Assembly (NCBI RefSeq): GCF_018860365.1
Contig: NZ_JAHKPO010000014.1
Span: 372,001-436,000 of the forward strand
DNA from: Arenibacter algicola
GTDB taxonomy: Bacteria > Bacteroidota > Bacteroidia > Flavobacteriales > Flavobacteriaceae
DNA length: 64,000 nt
Direction: 5' to 3'
A program made the translations under genes and the position numbers. Each line of letters starts with the position of its first letter. Within the stretch, counting starts at the first letter, position 1. The notes beneath the pieces were generated by a model. The model ran no database searches, was not told where the DNA came from, and saw only the letters and a program-made list of their open reading frames with translations. This document shows positions 1-9,487 of this stretch, piece after piece.

Positions 1-209
1 TCTGGGATAAAATTTCACCTTCGCAGTTGTCATGCCCACTAGATGTTCATTCGGGCAATGTGGCCCGTAAACTGGGCCTGATCCAACGCAAACAGAACGA
101 CGGCAAGGCCCTGGCGGAATTAGATGTTAATCTAAGAAAATTGGATCCACAGGATCCGGTAAAATATGATTTTGCCTTATTTGGTCTGGGTGTTTTTGAG
201 AAATTTTAG
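1..209 (+). CDS. TIGR02757 (DUF2400) family protein, C-terminal end
   Basis: This is the last 68 codons or so of a gene that begins before the window; the frame is open from base 3 to the TAG at 207-209. The residues WDKISPSQLSCPLDVHSGN and the ending YDFALFGLGVFEKF match the conserved tail of TIGR02757/DUF2400 proteins, a Bacteroidota-rich family of unknown function with a helix-hairpin-helix-like character. A TTG at 27 could be read as a start, but homologous sequence continues upstream of it, so it is internal. The next gene lies on the opposite strand and converges on it 68 bp away. Confidence 0.85.
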   Translation, partial: WDKISPSQLSCPLDVHSGNVARKLGLIQRKQNDGKALAELDVNLRKLDPQDPVKYDFALFGLGVFEKF

Positions 210-277
210 TTCCGATCAATTATAATTATTTCCCTTCCATCAATGGATTTCCTTTTGTAATTATTATGCCAACTACA

Positions 278-2089
278 TCACTTGTCGTGGTCTTGAAGGG
301 ATTCCAAGATTTCCATTTCACTGTGTTTTTTGGAGAAGTTCATAGCACATTCTATCAATGCCAAGTGTGAATAGGCTTGCGGGAAATTCCCCAGTAACCT
401 TTTGGTCTTAAAATCTATATCCTCACTGAACAAGCCCAAATGGTTGCTATAGCTTAACAATTGGTCAAAATGTTTCATAGCTTTCTCTTCGTGACCTATC
501 TTAAATAGGCTATTGATGAACCAAAAGGTACAAATGGTAAAGGAAGAGGAGGGCAGTCCAAAGTCATCTTCATTTTTATACCTATATAGTAATCCGTCAT
601 TGCAAAGTTCTTTTTCAATGGCCAGTACCGTGCTTACATATTTTGGGTCTTTGGGGTCGATAAAGCCGTAGGATTCCATTAATAAGACCGAGGCATCCAA
701 ATGCGGCGACCCATAGGATTGTGTAAATGCCTGTTTTTCTTCATTCCAAGCATGTTGGTGGATATCTTCCCTGATCTGTTTTTCCAGAGTACGCCATTTA
801 TCCATTTTACGATGCTTACCAAAAAGTTCGGCCACTTTAATAGCCCTGTCAACGGCTGTCCAACAAAGAATTTTTGAAAACGTAAAATGCCTATCCTCTG
901 TACGGAATTCCCAAATTCCCTTATCGGCCTCTTGCCAATGCTTATTTACGATCCACACTATACCCTTGGTAATTCCCCAAAGCTCTTCCCCATTTTCTAT
1001 TTCCGTGTCAAATTTTTCCAATTGGGTATATATGACGTCCATTAGGATGCCATAAATATCATTTTGTCGCTGCTTGTAAGCGGCATTTCCTATTCTTACA
1101 GGTTTGGAACCCTTGTAACCTTGTAAGTGGTCCAAAGTCTCTTCGGTCAACTTTTTTTCTTTGTTGATGCCGTACATAATCTGCAATTTCTCATCCTTAT
1201 CAGGAATAAGGTCTATTATAAATTGTAAATACCGTTTGGCTATATTCTTATGTCCCAACTGGCCAACAACCTTGATAACCATGGAGGCATCCCGGATCCA
1301 GCAAAAGCGATAGTCCCAATTTCTAACCTCCCCTATGGTTTCGGGAAGCGAGGTTGTTGCAGCAGCAAGAACTGCCCCCGACTTATCGTAACTCAGCATT
1401 TTTAGAGTTAGGGCGCTTCTTTTTATTTCGGCATCGTATTTCTTATAAGTGGGTGTCTTACTGGACCAGTTTAGCCAATACACCTTGGTACGCTCCAGTT
1501 CCAAATACACCCTTTCCAGGGTTGGTACAAAAATCTTTTCATTGTAGCCTAAGAGAAAATAACCATCGCTTTCCAATACTATTTCCTGTTGAGCCAGGAC
1601 ACTTTCCTTATCAAAGGAAGTGTAAAGAAAAAAGGTATCGAACTTTACTTCATGGGTTAAACTAGCTATAAAATCTTCTTTGACATAGGTATTTGTTTTC
1701 CCCATGGCATATTCCAACTTAGGATTGTACAACACCTTGAACACCGGTTTGCCGGAAAGGTGCTTTACATATCGTATAATTTCTGGTGGTGCATTGTAGT
1801 CACCACTATGCTTGTAATAACGGGGCATAAAATCCTGTATCTCAAAACTATTTTGACCATCAGAAAATTTAGTGACCAAGATTGCGGTAAGGGGGATATA
1901 TTTCTGTTCTATGGTGTAAGTATCATCCACTAGGATTTCAAAACTACCTCCTATTTGTTCATCAAGAATTTTTGCAAATATGGATGAAGAATCAAATTCT
2001 GGTAAACAACACCAATCCAATGAACCCTTCTTAGAAATCAAAGCTGCACTTCTACAATTTCCTATTATTCCGTAGTCTAAATTATCCAT
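278..2089 (-). CDS. Glycoside hydrolase family 15 protein (glucoamylase/trehalase-like)
   Basis: A 603-residue cytosolic protein with no signal peptide. Residues 1-200 form the trehalase-type N-terminal beta domain (start MDNLDYGIIGNCRSAALIS). Residues 225-590 form the (alpha/alpha)6 barrel, with NWDYRFCWIRDAS at 257-269 and GIWEFR at 391-396, where E394 is the expected general acid. GH15 enzymes release glucose from alpha-glucosides. The divergent neighbour makes trehalose, so trehalose or a related glucoside is the likely ligand. The second catalytic Glu, usually in a P-E-x-A-F motif before C-T-F-W, is missing: the protein has PSSSF at 513-517. It may be catalytically altered or use another base. 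Length and start fit the family. Confidence 0.85.
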   Translation of the reverse strand: MDNLDYGIIGNCRSAALISKKGSLDWCCLPEFDSSSIFAKILDEQIGGSFEILVDDTYTIEQKYIPLTAILVTKFSDGQNSFEIQDFMPRYYKHSGDYNAPPEIIRYVKHLSGKPVFKVLYNPKLEYAMGKTNTYVKEDFIASLTHEVKFDTFFLYTSFDKESVLAQQEIVLESDGYFLLGYNEKIFVPTLERVYLELERTKVYWLNWSSKTPTYKKYDAEIKRSALTLKMLSYDKSGAVLAAATTSLPETIGEVRNWDYRFCWIRDASMVIKVVGQLGHKNIAKRYLQFIIDLIPDKDEKLQIMYGINKEKKLTEETLDHLQGYKGSKPVRIGNAAYKQRQNDIYGILMDVIYTQLEKFDTEIENGEELWGITKGIVWIVNKHWQEADKGIWEFRTEDRHFTFSKILCWTAVDRAIKVAELFGKHRKMDKWRTLEKQIREDIHQHAWNEEKQAFTQSYGSPHLDASVLLMESYGFIDPKDPKYVSTVLAIEKELCNDGLLYRYKNEDDFGLPSSSFTICTFWFINSLFKIGHEEKAMKHFDQLLSYSNHLGLFSEDIDFKTKRLLGNFPQAYSHLALIECAMNFSKKHSEMEILESLQDHDK

Positions 2090-2110
2090 ATATCATTTTA
2101 TTCTTTAAAT

Positions 2111-2129
2111 AAACCTAAATAGTAGGTTT
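2111..2129. promoter_or_regulatory. Inverted repeat between divergent GH15 and otsAB genes
   Basis: AAACCTA and TAGGTTT form a perfect 7-bp inverted repeat around a 5-bp spacer. It sits near the GH15 start in the 103-bp divergent intergenic region (2090-2192), the only space available for both promoters. This is a candidate operator that could couple trehalose synthesis and breakdown. No regulator gene lies next to it. Confidence 0.35.
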
Positions 2130-2192
2130 TACACATCATTTTACCGAAATTTAAGGAAATTTAATGCTATAAACTCTTAAAAAAAGCAAATT

Positions 2193-4400
2193 ATGGACAA
2201 AACTATCATAATCTCAAATAGACTACCCGTACAATTACAAATTGACAATGGAAGCATCACTGCAATACCAAGTGTAGGTGGATTGGCAACGGGTATGAAA
2301 TCTGTTCATACGGGAGGAGATAGTTTATGGATCGGTTGGAGTGGATTAACGGATGAAGAGATTCCGGACGGACTTGCTCCTGAAATTGACAAGGCATTGG
2401 CAAAACACGGATCGTCCAAAGTAAATCTAACTTCGGAGGAAGTAGATGGCTTTTATTATGGATTTAGCAACCGTACCATATGGCCTCTTTTTCATTATTT
2501 TTTGGAGTATTCAGAGTTTGAGCTGGAAAGCTGGGACACCTATAAATCCGTTAATCAAAAATTTGCAGATGCCATTCTTAAAGAAGCTGGGGAAAACGAT
2601 ACCATTTGGGTACATGACTATCAATTAATGCTGGTACCACAAATGGTTAGGGAAAAACGCCCAAATATTTCTATTGGTTTCTTTTTGCATATTCCCTTTC
2701 CGTCCTACGAGATCTTTAGAACCTTACCTTGGCGTAAGGAAGTTCTTATGGGGTTGTTGGGATCGGATTTGATCGGTTTCCATACCTATGATTACGAAAG
2801 GCATTTTTTAAGTTCTGTACGTAGGTTATTGGGGCTTGAGGTTAGTTTTAATGATATTTATTTAGAGGATAGGGTCATTAAAGTAGATTCTTTTCCAATG
2901 GGAATCGACTACAAGAAATTTAGCGATGCCGCAAAAAAACATGATGAAAACAAAACCGGTGAACGATCCGAATTACAGCGCAGGCTGGATATGCACAAGG
3001 AATCGGACCCAGATGCCAAATTCTTTTTATCTATAGACAGATTGGATTATTCCAAGGGGATTGCAAAGCGACTTAATGCTTTTGAGTATTTTTTGAACAA
3101 ATACCCACAGTACAAAGAAAAGGTTAGACTTATTATACTAGCGGTGCCATCAAGGTCAAATGTGCCACAATATCAATTATTAAAAAAAGAAATAGACGAA
3201 TTGGTTGGGAGGATCAATGGCGAATTCTCTACGGTAAGTTGGACACCCATTTGGTACTTCTACCGCTCCATGCCGTTCGAGAACCTAATAGATCTATATA
3301 CCTCCAGCGACATTGCCTGGCTGACCCCTATCCGGGACGGGATGAACCTTGTGGCCAAAGAATATATTGCAACAAGAACGGATAAAACCGGTGTTCTTAT
3401 CCTTAGTGAAATGGCTGGTTCCGCAAATGAAATGAATGAAGCCCTACTCATAAATCCCAATAATTTTGAAGAAATTGCCGATACACTATACGAGGCTATA
3501 AATATGCCGGTAGAAGAGCAGCAGGCAAGAAATGCCATTTTGCAAAAAAGATTGGAAAGGTATAACGTTGAAAAATGGGCCAATGATTTTATGACCTCCT
3601 TGAAAAATCAAAAACTAATAGACCATTCCTATAAGTCGCGCAGGCTGTCCAATGACATTTTAAAGGTTATAATGAAGGATTATGGGAAATCTAAAAAAAG
3701 ATTGATGTTCTTGGACTATGACGGTACTTTGGCAGGGTTTCATGGCGATCCCCAAAAAGCGAATCCAGATGAAGCATTATATGGTTTGCTAGATCGCTTG
3801 TCCGCATTGGAGAACACGGATGTCTATTTAATTAGCGGTCGTGACAAGGACACCTTTACCAAATGGTTTTTGCCAAAGAAGTACAATATGATTGTGGAAC
3901 ATGGGGTGTGGATTTCCGAAAATGGGGAAGCTTTTAGAATGCTGGAGAATGTAAAAAAAGACTGGATGGAAAAAATTCACCCAGTACTGGAATCCTTTGT
4001 GGATAGGACCCCGGGTAGTTTTATTGAAGAAAAAAACTATTCCTTGGCATGGCATTACCGAAAGACCGATCCAGATTTTGGGCAAAAACGGGCCACCGAA
4101 CTCAATACGGTACTTACAAGTCTAATAGCCAACGATGATCTGAGTATTCTTAACGGAAATAAGGTCATAGAAATTAAGAGCAGCAATGTAAACAAAGGTA
4201 GGGCGGCTATGCGTGTGTTTTCACAAAAGGAATATGATTTTGTATTTGCCATAGGCGATGATTGGACCGATGAGTTTATGTTTCAGGAATTACCGGAAAG
4301 TGCCATTACGGTAAAGGTGGGTCGACAAAAAACCCAGGCCAGCTATTATTTGGACAGTATTAAAAATGTCCGTGGATTATTGGAGCATTTTATCGAATAG
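2193..4400 (+). CDS. otsAB: Bifunctional trehalose-6-phosphate synthase/phosphatase
   Basis: A 735-residue fusion that makes trehalose in two steps: UDP-glucose plus glucose-6-P gives trehalose-6-P, which is then dephosphorylated. Residues 1-475 are a GT20 synthase, with GGLATG at 29-34, HDYQ at 141-144, DRLDYSKG at 282-289 and NLVAKEY at 385-391. Residues 500-735 are a HAD phosphatase, with motif I DYDGT at 508-512 and a late GDDWTDE motif. Fusion of the two steps is common in Bacteroidota and eukaryotes. Trehalose serves as an osmolyte and stress protectant. The gene diverges from the GH15 gene across 103 bp. Confidence 0.96.
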   Translation: MDKTIIISNRLPVQLQIDNGSITAIPSVGGLATGMKSVHTGGDSLWIGWSGLTDEEIPDGLAPEIDKALAKHGSSKVNLTSEEVDGFYYGFSNRTIWPLFHYFLEYSEFELESWDTYKSVNQKFADAILKEAGENDTIWVHDYQLMLVPQMVREKRPNISIGFFLHIPFPSYEIFRTLPWRKEVLMGLLGSDLIGFHTYDYERHFLSSVRRLLGLEVSFNDIYLEDRVIKVDSFPMGIDYKKFSDAAKKHDENKTGERSELQRRLDMHKESDPDAKFFLSIDRLDYSKGIAKRLNAFEYFLNKYPQYKEKVRLIILAVPSRSNVPQYQLLKKEIDELVGRINGEFSTVSWTPIWYFYRSMPFENLIDLYTSSDIAWLTPIRDGMNLVAKEYIATRTDKTGVLILSEMAGSANEMNEALLINPNNFEEIADTLYEAINMPVEEQQARNAILQKRLERYNVEKWANDFMTSLKNQKLIDHSYKSRRLSNDILKVIMKDYGKSKKRLMFLDYDGTLAGFHGDPQKANPDEALYGLLDRLSALENTDVYLISGRDKDTFTKWFLPKKYNMIVEHGVWISENGEAFRMLENVKKDWMEKIHPVLESFVDRTPGSFIEEKNYSLAWHYRKTDPDFGQKRATELNTVLTSLIANDDLSILNGNKVIEIKSSNVNKGRAAMRVFSQKEYDFVFAIGDDWTDEFMFQELPESAITVKVGRQKTQASYYLDSIKNVRGLLEHFIE

Positions 4401-4467
4401 AATAAGGAAAATCTTTCGTAATCCATAGTGGGTTATTACAAGCATTTTCCATCATATTTGTTCTTGC

Positions 4468-5664
4468 ATGTCCATTGTGAAACCCAGTACTAAATTGAAG
4501 ACGGGGTGGTATATACTGCCTATCATTATTATTTCGCAGTTTGCGTGCACCTCCTTGTGGTTTGCAGGGAACGCCGTTTTGGATGACCTAATCTTAAAAA
4601 CAGGATTGGGAACCGAAATCATTGGTTATGTACTGTCTTCGGTCCAAATAGGTTTTATTTTGGGAACCTTGGTGTTTGCCATTTTAATGATTGTGGATCG
4701 CTACTCCCCTTCCAAAGTCTTTATGTTCAGCGCCTTCTTGGCGGCCTCATGTAATATGTTGCTTCTGCTTCAGGACATCTCCAATGCTACACTTTTTATT
4801 GCCAGATTGGGTACCGGCTTTTTTCTTGCGGGCATTTACCCTGTAGGGATGAAGATTGCAGCCGATTACTATGAAAAAGGCCTGGGCAAGGCCTTGGGAT
4901 ATTTGGTGGGTGCGTTGGTGTTGGGTACGGCATTTCCACATTTACTGCAGGGTTTGAAATTGAGTGAAGATTACACCATTGTAATAAAAATAACCTCCTT
5001 ATTGGCTATACTGGGTGGGGTATTCATTTACTTTCTGGTCCCCAATGGTCCTTATAGAAAACCAAGTAAGGTATTGCAGCTAAGAGCGGGAATAGCACTT
5101 TTTAAGATTCCTGCCTTTAAGAAAGCAGCCATAGGCTACTTCGGGCATATGTGGGAGCTATATGCCTTCTGGGCCTTCATTCCTTTTGCCATTAAAACAT
5201 ACAATTCCATTCATAATAACCATCTTCCATTTTCCTTATGGACATTTTTTATTATTGGTCTGGGCGGTATTTCATGTGCTATTGGCGGCTATTTTGCACT
5301 TAGGTGGGGCAGTAAGAAAGTAGCTGTGATTTCATTGCTGCTGTCAGGGTTTCTTTGTATGACCTCCCCATTGTTTTTTCTCTTGCCCGCTTCTCTGTTC
5401 CTGTTGGCATTTTGCCTATGGGGAATGTTTGTAGTTTCAGATTCGCCCCAATTCTCCACCTTGGTTGCGTCTGCAGTCCCTTTAGAGTTAAAAGGTACTG
5501 CCCTTACCTTGGTAAACTGCATTGGTTTTTCCATCAGTATAATCAGCATACAATTGCTAACTTTCTGGTTGGAAGTTGTAGATTCGAGCTATATTTTTAC
5601 AGTTCTGACGATTGGTCCTGTCCTTGGATTATGGGCTATGCGAAAAGGAGGACTTAACAAATAA
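4468..5664 (+). CDS. MFS transporter
   Basis: A 398-residue inner-membrane protein with about 11-12 hydrophobic segments across its whole length, typical of the major facilitator superfamily. Sections such as ARLGTGFFLAGIYPVGMKIAADYY resemble the MFS motif around helices 4-5. It follows otsAB on the same strand after 67 bp, and an M28 peptidase follows after 55 bp. The substrate cannot be told from sequence. I used the first ATG, which is followed directly by a basic segment and helix 1. Confidence 0.85.
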   Translation: MSIVKPSTKLKTGWYILPIIIISQFACTSLWFAGNAVLDDLILKTGLGTEIIGYVLSSVQIGFILGTLVFAILMIVDRYSPSKVFMFSAFLAASCNMLLLLQDISNATLFIARLGTGFFLAGIYPVGMKIAADYYEKGLGKALGYLVGALVLGTAFPHLLQGLKLSEDYTIVIKITSLLAILGGVFIYFLVPNGPYRKPSKVLQLRAGIALFKIPAFKKAAIGYFGHMWELYAFWAFIPFAIKTYNSIHNNHLPFSLWTFFIIGLGGISCAIGGYFALRWGSKKVAVISLLLSGFLCMTSPLFFLLPASLFLLAFCLWGMFVVSDSPQFSTLVASAVPLELKGTALTLVNCIGFSISIISIQLLTFWLEVVDSSYIFTVLTIGPVLGLWAMRKGGLNK

Positions 5665-5719
5665 TTAAGAAGCTAATTTTACGGATAAACGTAAATTACC
5701 AAGTTAAAAACCAAGACGA

Positions 5720-7051
5720 ATGCACAAATTTGCTATTGCTTGTATATTCCTATTTTCTTTATGCCTAATGGGGCAAACAGACCAGCGTATCTATGATATA
5801 ATCAACAAAGTTTCGGCCGAAAGAATTAAAAATGATGTCACTACTTTGGTGAACTTTGGTACACGTCATACTCTGAGTGATACTATTTCCAGTAGCAGGG
5901 GAATAGGTGCAGCAAGACGCTGGATAAAAAGTGAGTTCGAAAGAATTTCCAACAACTGCAATAATTGTCTTGAAGTGACCTATCAAAGGGACCTGGTTAA
6001 AAAGGAAGAAAGCAATCGGATACCTAAGGATGTCTGGGTAGTTAATGTTATGGCAATTCAAAGGGGTACTACATATCCGGATCGCTATATAATTATGAGC
6101 GGGGATATTGATTCGCGCGTTAGCGACGCCAATAATTACACCTCAGATTCTCCTGGCGCCAATGATAATGCCAGTGGTATGGCGGGGACTATAGAGGCTG
6201 CAAGGGTCCTATCCAATTATAAATTTGAGAACAGTATCATATACCTAGGACTTTCAGGAGAGGAACAAGGTCTTTTTGGAGGCCAGGGCCTGGTAAAAAG
6301 CGCCAAGGAAAAGGGATGGGATATTATTGGAATATTCAATAATGATATGATAGGCAATATTAAGGGGGGAGATGGAATTATTAGCAATACCGATTTTAGG
6401 ATTTTTTCTGAACCTGTGCCCCCGACCGAGACGGAAAGGGAAAGGAATATGCGCAGGTTTTATGGAGGGGAAGTGGACGGTATTTCCAGACAATTGGCCA
6501 GATACGTATATAAGAAGGTGAAAACTTATATGCCGGAAATGAACCCAATGATGATCTATAGATTGGATAGGTTTGGACGTGGTGGACACCACCGCCCTTT
6601 TAATGATGCTGGCTATGCCGGAATAAGGATAATGGAGGCACATGAAAATTACACCCAACAGCATCAGGATATTCGGGTTGAAAATGGAATTGCCTATGGT
6701 GATGTTTTGGAGCATGTAAATTTTGATTACGCCAAAAAACTAACTTCAGTGAACGCCATTAATCTGGCTTCCTTGGCTTGGGCACCCCCGTCCCCAAAAG
6801 AGGTGAGTATTGGAGGTATTGTAGAACCCTCGGCAAAGTTTAAATGGAGCAAGGTTCCCGGAGCAACCGGATATAAAATCAATTGGAGGGATACCACCTC
6901 CCCTACTTGGGACCATAGCAGGTTTGTAGGTGACGTTTCTGAATTTACTTTGGAAGGCGTAGTGCTCGACAATTTTTTCTTTGGGGTGTCTGCTGTTGGG
7001 AAGGGCGGTTTTGAAAGTGTAGTGGTGTTTCCAAATGCAATTATAAGGTAA
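5720..7051 (+). CDS. Exported M28 family zinc peptidase with C-terminal Fn3-like domain
   Basis: 443 residues with a signal peptide (first 18 or so, ending LCLMGQ). The M28 domain spans about 35-350. Visible metal and catalytic motifs are GANDNASG (D149), LSGEEQG (E181, E182), NDMIG (D209) and a late GGHHRPF histidine. The first zinc ligand, normally His in a G-H-x-D-S motif, reads GDIDSR at 128-133, so Asp stands where His is usual. I recall this variant as a subfamily trait, so activity may persist. Residues 360-443 look like a fibronectin type III fold (KFKWSKVPGATGYKI). It probably acts in the periplasm or outside the cell on oligopeptides. Confidence 0.88.
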   Translation: MHKFAIACIFLFSLCLMGQTDQRIYDIINKVSAERIKNDVTTLVNFGTRHTLSDTISSSRGIGAARRWIKSEFERISNNCNNCLEVTYQRDLVKKEESNRIPKDVWVVNVMAIQRGTTYPDRYIIMSGDIDSRVSDANNYTSDSPGANDNASGMAGTIEAARVLSNYKFENSIIYLGLSGEEQGLFGGQGLVKSAKEKGWDIIGIFNNDMIGNIKGGDGIISNTDFRIFSEPVPPTETERERNMRRFYGGEVDGISRQLARYVYKKVKTYMPEMNPMMIYRLDRFGRGGHHRPFNDAGYAGIRIMEAHENYTQQHQDIRVENGIAYGDVLEHVNFDYAKKLTSVNAINLASLAWAPPSPKEVSIGGIVEPSAKFKWSKVPGATGYKINWRDTTSPTWDHSRFVGDVSEFTLEGVVLDNFFFGVSAVGKGGFESVVVFPNAIIR

Positions 7052-7076
7052 GATAGGAAGGTTAGAAATAAATTTT

Positions 7077-7865
7077 ATGAAATTAAATTTGCAATTACTT
7101 GTCCTAACTTTGGGTTTTACCTGGATTTTATCAGCCCAAGGATCACAGCAACTTTCCGAAAGCCCCGTAAATCAGGAATGGGTAGATTTCGAAAGGGATA
7201 ACGGTAGCCTATTAAAGGCTTTGGTCGTATATCCTGAAAGCGGTGCAGCTACCAAAGCAGTGATTATAATTCACGAAAATTTGGGATTGAATGATTGGAT
7301 TATGACTTTTTCAAAGAAGGTAGCAGGACAGGGATTTTTGGTAATAGCCCCAGATCTGATATCTAATAGCATTGAGGGCGTTGAAAAAACGACCGATTTT
7401 GAAAATGCAGATAAAGTCAGGGAAGCCATTTATGCCCTTGATCAGGTGCAAATAACAAAAGATTTGAACCTGGTCTATAATTACGTAAAAAATGACCCAT
7501 CCGTCAATGGTAAAATTTCCGTTGTTGGATTCGGTTGGGGTGGATCCCAGAGTTTTGAATATGCGGCACTTAACCCGGATCTGGAAAGTGTGATGGTTTA
7601 TTATGGTACAGCCCCAAAGGATTTAACGACCTTAAAAAATATTAAATCGCCAGTCTATGGTTTTTATGGTGCTGCCGATAATAGGGTAAATGGAACGATT
7701 CCGGACACCGAAAAAACAATGAAAGATTATGGCAACCCTTATTCTTTTGACATATATGAAGATGCAGGGCATGCTTTTATGAGTAGGGGTGCCGAAGAAG
7801 CTTATGGACCTAATACTATGGCTTACGAAAAGTCATGGAAGAAATTAATAACTCTTTTAAAATGA
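7077..7865 (+). CDS. Exported dienelactone-hydrolase-like protein lacking the nucleophile
   Basis: 262 residues with a signal peptide ending near WILSAQ. The alpha/beta hydrolase fold of the DLH family covers about 35-262. Family members carry a Cys nucleophile in G-x-C-x-G-G. Here the elbow reads VVGFGWGGSQ, with Gly at residue 153 (codon GGT at 7533-7535). The other triad members appear intact: D201 in GAADNRV and H232 in AGHAF. A TGT-to-GGT change would explain this. It may be an inactive or repurposed binding protein. Its stop overlaps the start of the M1 peptidase (ATGA), so the two are translationally coupled. Confidence 0.85.
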   Translation: MKLNLQLLVLTLGFTWILSAQGSQQLSESPVNQEWVDFERDNGSLLKALVVYPESGAATKAVIIIHENLGLNDWIMTFSKKVAGQGFLVIAPDLISNSIEGVEKTTDFENADKVREAIYALDQVQITKDLNLVYNYVKNDPSVNGKISVVGFGWGGSQSFEYAALNPDLESVMVYYGTAPKDLTTLKNIKSPVYGFYGAADNRVNGTIPDTEKTMKDYGNPYSFDIYEDAGHAFMSRGAEEAYGPNTMAYEKSWKKLITLLK

Positions 7866-9484
7866 AAAAAATTACTACAACATTGTTGTTGGCTATTGGA
7901 CTTTCCTCCTATGCCCAACAGCATAATTTCACAGAACAGGATTCCCTAAGGGGCAGTATTACCCCGGAGCGCTCTTGGTGGGACCTTAATTTTTATAATT
8001 TGAGTGTTGAAGTGAAACCTGAGGAAAAATTTATTTCGGGTAGTAATATAATTCGTTATACGGTTTTGGAGGAACAGCAGCGGCTTCAAGTAGACCTTCA
8101 ACCGCCCTTAATTATTGAAAAAATCACCCAGGAAGGAGAAAATTTAAAATGGGAATCAAATGGGAATGCCCATTTTGTCACCCTTAAGAAGCCACAACTT
8201 AAAGGGGAGGTAAATGAAATAAAAATATATTACTCCGGCCATCCAAAAGAGGCGGTCCGTGCCCCATGGGACGGAGGTTTTTCGTGGAAAAAAGATAACA
8301 ATGGAAAACATTTTGTAGCTACTTCCTGTCAAGGTTTGGGCGCCAGCGTCTGGTGGCCAAATAAGGACCATATGTACGATGAGGTAGATAGCATGGCCAT
8401 AAACATTACAACTCCAAAAGATTTGATGGATGTTTCCAATGGAAGGCTTCTAAAAGTGGTGGAAAATAAGGATAGTAATACCTATCATTGGTATGTGTCC
8501 AATCCTATCAACAATTATGGGGTAAACATCAATATGGGCGATTATGTTCATTTTGGTGAAACCTACAATGGGGAAAAGGGAAAATTGGCTATGGATTATT
8601 ATGTGCTTCGGGATAACGAGGAAAAGGCCAGGGAACAGTTTAAACAGGCTCCAATGATGATGGAAGCCTTGGAGCATTGGTTTGGCCCCTACCCTTTTTA
8701 TGAAGACGGCTATAAACTGGTAGAAGTGCCATACCCTGGGATGGAGCATCAAAGTTCGGTTACATACGGAAATCAGTTCAAGAATGGATATTTGGGCAAG
8801 GATGTTTCAAAAACAGGTTGGGGACTAAAATTCGATTTTATCCTTATCCATGAATCGGGTCATGAGTGGTTTGCCAATAATATTACCTATAAGGATATAG
8901 CCGACATGTGGGTCCATGAGGGTTTTACCGCCTATTCGGAAAATTTGTATGTGGATTACCACTTTGGCAAAGAAGCTGCATCGGAATATGTTATAGGTAC
9001 CAGGGGGAATATTCAAAACGACAAACCTATCATTGGGGTCTATGACGTTAATCAAAAAGGTTCTGGAGATATGTACTCCAAGGGTGCCAATATGCTGCAT
9101 ACCATAAGGCAATTGGTGGATGATGATGAAAAATGGCGGACCGTTTTACGTGGTCTCAATACAGAGTTCTATCATAAGACTGTTACTACAAAACAGATAG
9201 AAGAATATATCAGTAGCACTTCGGGAATAGACCTTACCCAATTTTTTGACCAATATCTGCGTACTGTTAAAATACCCATGCTGGAATACCAGGTAAAAGG
9301 CAAACAACTGTTATTTAGATATACCAACATAGTAGATGGTTTTGACATGCCGCTAAAAATCAATGTAAATAGTACCGAAGAGTGGTTTTACCCCACCTCC
9401 GATTGGAAGTCAAAATCTTTTAAAAAGGATATCATTTCGGTGAATGTGGATAAGAACTTTTATGTGGACCAAAAGAAAATGTAA
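7862..9484 (+). CDS. Exported M1 family metallopeptidase (aminopeptidase)
   Basis: 540 residues, starting at the ATG that overlaps the previous stop (ATGA). That start gives a clean signal peptide (MKKITTTLLLAIGLSSYAQ); a start 27 bp upstream would spoil it. The zinc site is HEXXH-18-E, with H330, E331 and H334 in HESGHEWF and E353 in WVHEGF. The M1 exopeptidase motif appears as PGMEHQS, a variant of GAMEN. It likely removes N-terminal residues from peptides in the periplasm. At 540 residues it lacks the long C-terminal helical domain of E. coli PepN, as is usual for short Bacteroidota M1 enzymes. Confidence 0.93.
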   Translation: MKKITTTLLLAIGLSSYAQQHNFTEQDSLRGSITPERSWWDLNFYNLSVEVKPEEKFISGSNIIRYTVLEEQQRLQVDLQPPLIIEKITQEGENLKWESNGNAHFVTLKKPQLKGEVNEIKIYYSGHPKEAVRAPWDGGFSWKKDNNGKHFVATSCQGLGASVWWPNKDHMYDEVDSMAINITTPKDLMDVSNGRLLKVVENKDSNTYHWYVSNPINNYGVNINMGDYVHFGETYNGEKGKLAMDYYVLRDNEEKAREQFKQAPMMMEALEHWFGPYPFYEDGYKLVEVPYPGMEHQSSVTYGNQFKNGYLGKDVSKTGWGLKFDFILIHESGHEWFANNITYKDIADMWVHEGFTAYSENLYVDYHFGKEAASEYVIGTRGNIQNDKPIIGVYDVNQKGSGDMYSKGANMLHTIRQLVDDDEKWRTVLRGLNTEFYHKTVTTKQIEEYISSTSGIDLTQFFDQYLRTVKIPMLEYQVKGKQLLFRYTNIVDGFDMPLKINVNSTEEWFYPTSDWKSKSFKKDIISVNVDKNFYVDQKKM

Positions 9485-9487
9485 TTC

